Shown here in pieces: positions 37,360 through 44,177 of a stretch of DNA of 44,177 nt. Position 1 is the stretch's first letter, and every line of letters begins with the position of its first letter. This DNA is from an uncultured Gammaproteobacteria bacterium (lineage in GTDB: Bacteria > Pseudomonadota > Gammaproteobacteria > Xanthomonadales > Xanthomonadaceae), in the NCBI GenBank assembly GCA_946885735.1, contig CAMPGW010000013.1, positions 1 through 44,177 on the forward strand, in the 5' to 3' direction. The position numbers were made by a program, and so were the translations under genes. Under the pieces are notes generated by a model. That model did not search any database and was not told the origin of the DNA. It saw nothing but the letters and a program-made list of their open reading frames with translations.

Positions 37360-37396
37360 AAAACGGCGCGGATTCCTCCGCGCCGTTTTCGTTTTT
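37360..37396. terminator. Bidirectional intrinsic terminator
   Basis: AAAACGGCGCGG (37360-37371) and CCGCGCCGTTTT (37378-37389) form a perfect 12-bp stem with a 6-base loop. TTTTT follows at 37392-37396, and TTTTCTTTT follows on the minus strand. It separates the convergent symporter and permease genes. Confidence 0.92.
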
Positions 37397-37411
37397 CCGA
37401 TGCTGCGCGGG

Positions 37412-38980
37412 TCAGGCGCGGTCGGGTGCGTCTTCCTTGAACTCCGGCATCTCCGGTCCGCCCATCACGGGCAGGCCCTTGGCGAGCCGCGAGTTGTGCA
37501 TGCCGTAGAGGAAGTACAGCACGATGGCGCCGATCGCATACCAGGCGAAGAAGACCAGGACCCGCGTTTCCACCGTGAAGATCAGCGCGAAGCACGAGAT
37601 CACGCCAGCGATCGGCAGGATCGGGTACAGCGGCACGTGGAAGCCGCGCGGGATGTTTGGGTGGGTCTTGCGCAGCCACATCACCGCCATGCAGACGATG
37701 CCGAAGGCCGCCAGCGTGCCGACCGAGGTCATGTCGCCGAGGGTGTTGATGTCGAAGAAGGCCGCGGCGCTCGCCGTCAGCAGGCCGACCACGATGGTGT
37801 TGACCCAGGGGGTGCGGAAGCGCGGGTGGACCCGGGCGAACACCTTCGGCAGCAGGCCGTCGCGGGCCATGGTGTAGAAGATGCGGGTCTGGCCGTACAT
37901 CAGCACCAGCACCACCGACGTGAGACCAATAATTGCGCCGGCCTTGATGATCTTGGCGAACCAGGCCCAGTCGGCGCCCAGCGCGTCCACGGCCACGGCG
38001 ACCGGATCCGGCACGTTCAGCATCTTGTAGTTCACCACCATGGTCATGACGATCGAGACCAGGATGTACAGGATGGTGCAGATCAGCAGCGAGCCGATGA
38101 TGCCGAAGGGCATGTCCTTCTTCGGGTTCTTGGCTTCCTGGCCGGCGGTCGACACTGCCTCGAAGCCGATGTAGGCGAAGAACACGATCGAGGCCGCGCG
38201 CAGGATGCCGCTCCAGCCGAACTCACCCTTCTCGCCGGTCGGTTCCGGGATGAAGGGCTGCCAGTTGGCCTGCAGGGTGCTGTAGTTCTGGATGACGAAC
38301 CAGCCCACGATCAGGATGAAGGCGATGATCACCGCCAGCTTGATCGCGACGATGACGTTGTTGACCTTGGCGCTCTCCGAGATGCCGAAGACCAGCAGGG
38401 CGCTGAGCACCGCGCAGATCAGGAAGGCCGGCAGGTTGAACAGGGCCACCACCGGGTTGCCGTCCGCGCCGAGCAAGGCGACGCCGTCGCGCATGATCAC
38501 GTGGCCGGACGGACCGGTGAACTCGGGCGGGATGACCAGGCCGTAGTCGCCGAGCAGGCTGACGACGTAGCCGGACCAGCCGACCGCGACCACCGAGGCG
38601 GCCAGGCCGTACTCGAGCAGGAGCAGGGCGCCCATGACCCAGGCGGCGAACTCGCCGATCGTGGCGTAGCTGTAGGTGTAGGCCGAGCCGGAGACCGGCA
38701 GGGTCGAGGAGAGCTCGGCGTAGCACAGGCCGGCCAAGCCGCAGACGATGCCGGCGACCAGGAAGGACAGCAGCACGGCCGGACCGGCGTGCAAGGCCGC
38801 GGCATTGCCCGTGCGCACGAAGATGCCCGCGCCGATGATGCAGCCGATGCCGAGGAAGACCAGGCCCCAGGGCCCGAGGGTACGCTTGAGTTCGCTGGTC
38901 TCGGTCTCGTGCTGTACCTGCTCGACAGTCTTGCGCAGGAGCAGGCGGTCGACGAAACCCCGCTTGGTGGTAGTTGCCAT
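37412..38980 (-). CDS. APC-family amino acid permease (cationic amino acid transporter type)
   Basis: The 522-residue inner-membrane protein has about 12-14 membrane segments. GIGCIIGAGIFVRTG at residues about 44-58 is the APC substrate-binding unwound helix. LCYAELSSTLPVSGSAYTYSYATIGE (split) and FFAYIGFEAVSTAGQEAKNPKKDMP are typical of the CAT subgroup that takes up arginine, lysine or other amino acids. AGGGGA lies 9 bases before the ATG as ribosome binding site. The 184-base region upstream (38981-39164) holds no gene and no clear promoter. Confidence 0.92.
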   Translation of the reverse strand: MATTTKRGFVDRLLLRKTVEQVQHETETSELKRTLGPWGLVFLGIGCIIGAGIFVRTGNAAALHAGPAVLLSFLVAGIVCGLAGLCYAELSSTLPVSGSAYTYSYATIGEFAAWVMGALLLLEYGLAASVVAVGWSGYVVSLLGDYGLVIPPEFTGPSGHVIMRDGVALLGADGNPVVALFNLPAFLICAVLSALLVFGISESAKVNNVIVAIKLAVIIAFILIVGWFVIQNYSTLQANWQPFIPEPTGEKGEFGWSGILRAASIVFFAYIGFEAVSTAGQEAKNPKKDMPFGIIGSLLICTILYILVSIVMTMVVNYKMLNVPDPVAVAVDALGADWAWFAKIIKAGAIIGLTSVVLVLMYGQTRIFYTMARDGLLPKVFARVHPRFRTPWVNTIVVGLLTASAAAFFDINTLGDMTSVGTLAAFGIVCMAVMWLRKTHPNIPRGFHVPLYPILPIAGVISCFALIFTVETRVLVFFAWYAIGAIVLYFLYGMHNSRLAKGLPVMGGPEMPEFKEDAPDRA

Positions 38981-39164
38981 CAGAGTGATTCCCCTCGGTC
39001 GATTCGGGCTTGCGGGTGGTTCAGGAGGTCCCGCGCCGGGCTGCCGCGCATGGAAACGCGGCCCCTCCCCAGGCTAGGACGCGCCACCATAACCCGCAGG
39101 CCAGCGACCGCACAAGCGCCTCGAAAAGCAGGCTCGCGCCGGGAAAATCCGGCTTTTTCAGCGC

Positions 39165-39728
39165 TCAGACCCGCCCGCCGAACTCCCCGGTCACCGTGCT
39201 CACCCAGATCTTCTCGCCATTGCCGATGTACTCGGGCACCTGGATCTCGATGCCGGTGCTCAGGCGCGCCGGCTTCGGGCGCTTGGTGGCGGTGCCGCCC
39301 TTCAGTTCCGGCGGGGTGTCCACCACTTCCAGCACCACGCTGGGCGGCAACTGCAGCCCGACCGGCGCGTCGTCGATGATCTGGACGTAGCAGCCTTCCA
39401 GGCCCTCGGTGATGTAGCCGGCGGCCTCGCCGACCACGTCGGCATCGAGCTGGTAGGGCGTGTAGTCCTCCTTGTCCAGGAACACGAAGGCCTCGCCGTC
39501 CTTGTAGCTGAAGCTGGCCTCGCGGCGCACCAGCTCCACTTCCTTCAGTTCATCCTCCGAACGCAGGCTCAGGTCGAATTTGTTGCCGCCCGGCACGCTG
39601 TACATGATGAAGCGGAAAGTGACGTTGCCGCTGCGGCCCTGGGCCGCGCTGCGCTCGATGTCGCGCACCTGGTAGACGCCGCCGTTGTGCTCGACGACGT
39701 TGCCTTTCTTGACTTCGGAAGCCTTCAT
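39165..39728 (-). CDS. yeiP: Elongation factor P-like protein (YeiP/EfpL)
   Basis: A 187-residue protein with the three-domain EF-P fold. [34 protein letters not shown] and [21 protein letters not shown] match the YeiP subgroup rather than canonical EF-P. These factors enter the ribosome E site and relieve stalling at proline-rich or other difficult motifs. The tip loop reads SAAQGRSGN, with Arg at position 32 and no lysine for EpmA-type modification. AAGGAAC lies before the ATG. It is 9 bases downstream of the SDR gene, probably in one transcript. Confidence 0.93.
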   Translation of the reverse strand: MKASEVKKGNVVEHNGGVYQVRDIERSAAQGRSGNVTFRFIMYSVPGGNKFDLSLRSEDELKEVELVRREASFSYKDGEAFVFLDKEDYTPYQLDADVVGEAAGYITEGLEGCYVQIIDDAPVGLQLPPSVVLEVVDTPPELKGGTATKRPKPARLSTGIEIQVPEYIGNGEKIWVSTVTGEFGGRV

Positions 39729-39737
39729 CTGTGTTCC

Positions 39738-40508
39738 TTACTTGGGCGCCAGGCGCACGGCGCCGTCGAGGCGCAGGGTTTCGCCATTGAGGTAGCGGTT
39801 GCCGAGGATGAAGGCCACCGCGTCGGCGAATTCGGACGGTTGGCCCAGCCGCGACGGGAAGGGGATCGAGGCCGACAGCGATTCCTGCACCGCCGGCGGC
39901 ATGCCGTCCACCATCGGCGTCCAGAAGATGCCGGGCGCGATGGTCATCACGCGCACGCCGAAGCGGGCGAACTCGCGCGCCATCGGCAACGTCATCCCGA
40001 CCACGCCGCCCTTGGAGGCCGAATACGCGGCCTGGCCGATCTGGCCTTCGTAGGCGGCGACGGAGGCCGTGTTGATGATGACGCCGCGCTCGCCGTCCTC
40101 GCCCGGGGCGTTGTGCTGCATCACCTCGGCGGCGGCCTTGGCTACGTTGAAGCTGCCGACCAGGTTGACCATCACGGTGCTGGTGAATTGCTTGAGCGGC
40201 ATCGCGCCCTCGCGGCCGAGCACGCGGCCGGAGCCGAGGATGCCGGCACAGTTGACCGCCACGTTCAGGCCGCCGAGGAAGCCGCTGGCCGCGGCGACGT
40301 TCTCGCGCACCACGGCCTCGTCGGTGACGTCGGTGCGCAGGTAGCGTGCGTTCGCCTCGCCGAGTTCGGCGACGGCCGCGGCGGCCTTGTCCTCGGCGAC
40401 GTCGAATAGCACGACCTTGCCGCCGTTGCGGACCAGGTGCTGGGCGACGGCGAAACCGAGGCCGGAAACGCCACCTGTGACGACGGCGCGGACGTGATCG
40501 GGTTGCAT
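39738..40508 (-). CDS. SDR-family 3-hydroxyacyl-CoA dehydrogenase, type II-like
   Basis: The 256-residue short-chain dehydrogenase has the NAD-binding TGGVSGLG, the NCAG motif (AVNCAGI), catalytic Ser in NTASVAAYEG and the YSASKGG active-site Tyr-Lys. The sequence IAPGIFWTPMVDGMP and RLGQPSEFADAV resemble human HSD10 (type II 3-hydroxyacyl-CoA dehydrogenase), which acts in isoleucine and branched fatty acid breakdown. The nearby leucine-catabolism genes support that role. GGGAG serves as ribosome binding site. It is followed closely by the EF-P-like gene. Confidence 0.9.
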   Translation of the reverse strand: MQPDHVRAVVTGGVSGLGFAVAQHLVRNGGKVVLFDVAEDKAAAAVAELGEANARYLRTDVTDEAVVRENVAAASGFLGGLNVAVNCAGILGSGRVLGREGAMPLKQFTSTVMVNLVGSFNVAKAAAEVMQHNAPGEDGERGVIINTASVAAYEGQIGQAAYSASKGGVVGMTLPMAREFARFGVRVMTIAPGIFWTPMVDGMPPAVQESLSASIPFPSRLGQPSEFADAVAFILGNRYLNGETLRLDGAVRLAPK

Positions 40509-40534
40509 GGGGGGAGCTCCCTGGGAAAGGGCGG

Positions 40535-40540
40535 ATTTTA
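40535..40540 (-). promoter_or_regulatory. Candidate -10 of the SDR-yeiP unit
   Basis: On the minus strand TAAAAT (40540-40535) matches 5 of 6 bases and lies 26 bases before the ATG, leaving room for the GGGAG ribosome binding site. No good -35 is visible in the GC-rich sequence upstream. Confidence 0.4.
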
Positions 40541-40563
40541 CGCCATCGCCGCGTGCGGCGGGC

Positions 40564-41049
40564 TCAGAGGTCGAGCAGGTAGAAGGTGTTGCAGCCACCG
40601 TGGCCGGTCGCGCCCATCGCGCCGGGGATGCGGCGGAAGCCGCTGCGCTCGTACAGGCGCATCGCCGCGTCCATGCCGGTCAGCGTCTCCAGGTAGCAGC
40701 GCCGGAAGCCGATCTCGCGGGCCGCCGCCAGGCAGCGATCCATCATCGCCGCGCCCGCGCCGATGCCGCGGGCCTCGGGCAGGAAATACATCTTGCGCAG
40801 CTCGCACACGTCCTCGTCGCCGCCGTCGAGCGGGGCCACGCCGCCGCCGCCGACCACGCGCCCCTCGCGCTCGACCACGAAGTAGGCGCAGCGCGGCCGC
40901 GAGTAGGCGCGGTGCATCCAGTCCACTTCCGGGTCGTTGATGGCGAAGCCGCAACCGGTGGCGCCGAACTCGGGCATCACCGTGCGGATGATCGCGGCGA
41001 TGGCGGCGTCGTCGCGCGCCTGAATGGGTCGGATCGTGAAATCGCTCAT
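40564..41049 (-). CDS. GNAT family N-acetyltransferase
   Basis: A 161-residue GNAT protein: TIRPIQARDDAAIAAIIR at the start, the strand VVGGGGVAPL, ELRKMYFLPEARGIGAGAAMMDRCL as the acetyl-CoA loop (read in two parts), and LETLTGMDAAMRLYERSGFRRI at the end. The acceptor is unknown. The ATG overlaps the HMG-CoA lyase stop (ATGA), so it is co-translated with the leucine-catabolism operon, although nothing in that pathway needs an acetyltransferase. Confidence 0.9.
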   Translation of the reverse strand: MSDFTIRPIQARDDAAIAAIIRTVMPEFGATGCGFAINDPEVDWMHRAYSRPRCAYFVVEREGRVVGGGGVAPLDGGDEDVCELRKMYFLPEARGIGAGAAMMDRCLAAAREIGFRRCYLETLTGMDAAMRLYERSGFRRIPGAMGATGHGGCNTFYLLDL

Positions 41050-41942
41050 GCGGCCTCGTTGCTCGCCAATGTCACCTTGCTCCCGCTGGGCCGGCCGAGC
41101 AGCGCGGCCAGCCAGCGTCCGGTCTCCACCAGCGCGGCCAGGTCCACGCCGGTGCGCATTCCCATGCCCTCGAGCATGTAGACCACGTCCTCGGTCGCGA
41201 CGTTGCCGCTCGCGCCCTTCGCGTAGGGGCAGCCGCCGGTGCCGGAGACTGCCGAATCCACCACTCGCACGCCTTCCTCGAGGCAGGCGAGGATGTTGGC
41301 GAGCGCCTGTCCGCGGGTGTCGTGGAAGTGCACGGCCAGCGCGGACATCGGCACCGCGTCGGCGACCGCGCGCAGCATCTCGCGGGCCTTCACCGGTGTG
41401 CCGATGCCGATCGTGTCGCCGAGCGAAACCTCGTAGCAGCCCATCGCGTGCAGGCGCCCGGCCACGCGCACGACCTCGTCCACGGGCACCTCGCCCTGGT
41501 AGGGACAGCCGAGCACGGTGGACACGTAGCCGCGCACGCGCACGCCGTCGCGGGCGGCGCGCTCGAGCACCGGCACGAAGCGCGCCAGGCTCTCGTCGAT
41601 GCTGGCGTTGATGTTGCGCTGGTTGAAGGCCTCGGAGGCGGCGCTGAATACCGCGACCTCGGTCGCGCCCGCCGCGCGTGCGCGCTCGTAGCCGCGCTCG
41701 TTCGGCACCAGCACCGGGTAGGCCACGCCCTCGCGACGGCGGATGCCGGCGAAGACCTCGGCGGCGTCGGCCAGCTGCGGCACCCAGGTCGGGCTGACGA
41801 AGCTGGTGGCCTCGATCGTGCCGAGGCCGGTGGCCGAGAGGCGGTCGATGAGCGCAATCTTGTCGGCGGTCGGCACGATCGCTTTTTCGTTCTGCAGCCC
41901 GTCGCGCGGGCCGACCTCGACGATGCGGACGAACTCGCTCAT
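41046..41942 (-). CDS. mvaB: Hydroxymethylglutaryl-CoA lyase
   Basis: The 298-residue enzyme splits HMG-CoA into acetyl-CoA and acetoacetate, the last step of leucine breakdown. VEVGPRDGLQNE is the metal/catalytic motif, VHFHDTRGQALAN holds metal-binding histidines, and the catalytic Cys lies in SGTGGCPYAKGASGN. Length matches bacterial MvaB. It sits between a lipoprotein gene and a GNAT gene with ATGA overlaps at both ends, downstream of the methylcrotonyl-CoA carboxylase subunit. Confidence 0.96.
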   Translation of the reverse strand: MSEFVRIVEVGPRDGLQNEKAIVPTADKIALIDRLSATGLGTIEATSFVSPTWVPQLADAAEVFAGIRRREGVAYPVLVPNERGYERARAAGATEVAVFSAASEAFNQRNINASIDESLARFVPVLERAARDGVRVRGYVSTVLGCPYQGEVPVDEVVRVAGRLHAMGCYEVSLGDTIGIGTPVKAREMLRAVADAVPMSALAVHFHDTRGQALANILACLEEGVRVVDSAVSGTGGCPYAKGASGNVATEDVVYMLEGMGMRTGVDLAALVETGRWLAALLGRPSGSKVTLASNEAA

Positions 41943-42504
41943 CGCCCCTCCGGCGGCCGGCGGAAGCGCATCGGCTCGGCCTCGAACAGGTCCGGCAGCG
42001 TCAGCAGCTCGGGACGCGCGCGCCCGGTGATGCGGTTGGCCAGCACGCGGTCGTCGCTGCGCACCGTGCCGGGAATGCCGGCGTCGATGATGCGGTGCGC
42101 CACCGCGTTGTGGTCCACCGTCTGCACCGCCAGTTCGCTGCCCTGGATGCGGTAACGGAACAGATAGACGTCGGCCGGATCGGTCTGCAGGTCTTTCGCC
42201 TCGAAGCGCGCGTCCGCCCAGCCGGCGGTGACCCAGGCGTAGCGCCCGGTGGCGTTGCGGCCGACCCGAAGCGTGGTGGGCGCGCCCTCGCGCAGCTGGC
42301 CCTTGTCGAAGTCGGCCACGGCCAGCGCGCAGGCGGCGTCGATGTCCAGGCGCAGTTCGTCATTGGGCTGCCCGGCATCGGTGACCGACACCCAGCGGCC
42401 CACGAGATCCGGATCGCAGTCCGCCTCCGCCCCCAGCGGCGGCGTCTGGAAACTGGTGGCCTGGCAGCCGGCCAACAGCAGCAGGCACAGGCAGGTCGCG
42501 ATCT

Positions 42505-42508
<4 letters not shown>
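41939..42508 (-). CDS. Putative lipoprotein in the leucine-catabolism operon
   Basis: A 189-residue protein with a lipoprotein signal: MKIATCLCLLLLAGC, where LAGC is the lipobox. The mature part begins QATSFQTPPLG and contains LVGRWVSVTDAG, which resembles the opening of small beta-barrel or lipocalin-like envelope proteins, but I do not recognise a family. The start overlaps the carboxylase stop and the end overlaps the mvaB start, both ATGA, so it is fixed inside a cytoplasmic metabolic operon. The function is unknown. Confidence 0.85.

Positions 42509-44177
<1,669 letters not shown>

Noticed and set aside
39138..39158. GCCGG/CCGGC hairpin followed by TTTTT on the plus strand
   Set aside because: It has the form of a terminator, but no plus-strand gene lies upstream of it; on the strand of the adjacent genes there is no U run.

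Overview
The window is a 44 kb, gene-dense, GC-rich piece of a gammaproteobacterial chromosome. It most resembles Xanthomonadaceae (the Lysobacter/Luteimonas/Xanthomonas group). The main reason is the arginine operon, which uses the N-acetylcitrulline route: acetylornithine carbamoyltransferase, acetylcitrulline deacetylase and a fused acetylglutamate kinase/synthase. The secreted-peptidase C-terminal modules and the TrpR-like gene heading the his operon agree with this. No insertion sequence, prophage, CRISPR array or integrase was seen, and no gap between genes exceeds 300 bases.

Layout. 1-5.4 kb: the 3' part of a secreted metzincin-type protease meets an S41 peptidase tail to tail, followed by sufE and cysS on the minus strand. 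5.5-13.5 kb: a small exported protein, then the arginine operon argF'-argG-argE'-argB/A-GNAT-argC-argH. 13.5-17.4 kb: a PRPP-synthetase-like gene coupled to a type 2 thymidine/AMP phosphorylase, a divergent ATP-grasp-like gene, and tRNA-Pro(CGG). 17.5-22.6 kb: hisS coupled to a long HAL-family lyase, then a membrane diguanylate cyclase on the other strand. 22.7-30.1 kb: a complete histidine operon (TrpR-like regulator, hisG-D-C-B-H-A-F-I). 30.1-34.3 kb: an exported phosphoesterase, a small membrane protein, the methionine-salvage operon mtnB-mtnD-mtnC and a divergent HiPIP gene. 34.3-39 kb: rmuC, an AGCS symporter and an APC permease. 39-44 kb: EF-P-like protein, SDR dehydrogenase, and a leucine-catabolism operon (methylcrotonyl-CoA carboxylase biotin subunit, lipoprotein, HMG-CoA lyase, GNAT).

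The most interesting signal is in front of argF'. A 31-codon arginine-containing reading frame (5812-5907) is followed by three mutually exclusive RNA pairings ending in a strong intrinsic terminator (5942-5968). This is the layout of a translation-coupled transcription attenuator for arginine. The his operon instead has a palindromic operator lying over the promoter of its TrpR-like first gene.

A second theme is promoter position. Several -10-like hexamers (cysS, arg leader, his regulator, mtnB, rmuC) lie only 6-8 bases before the start codon, so these mRNAs may be leaderless. A FNR-type box lies between mtnB and the HiPIP gene, near -41 of the predicted HiPIP start site. Most operons are tightly coupled through ATGA, GTGA or TGATG overlaps. 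All functions are assigned from sequence reading and remembered family features; no database search was possible.
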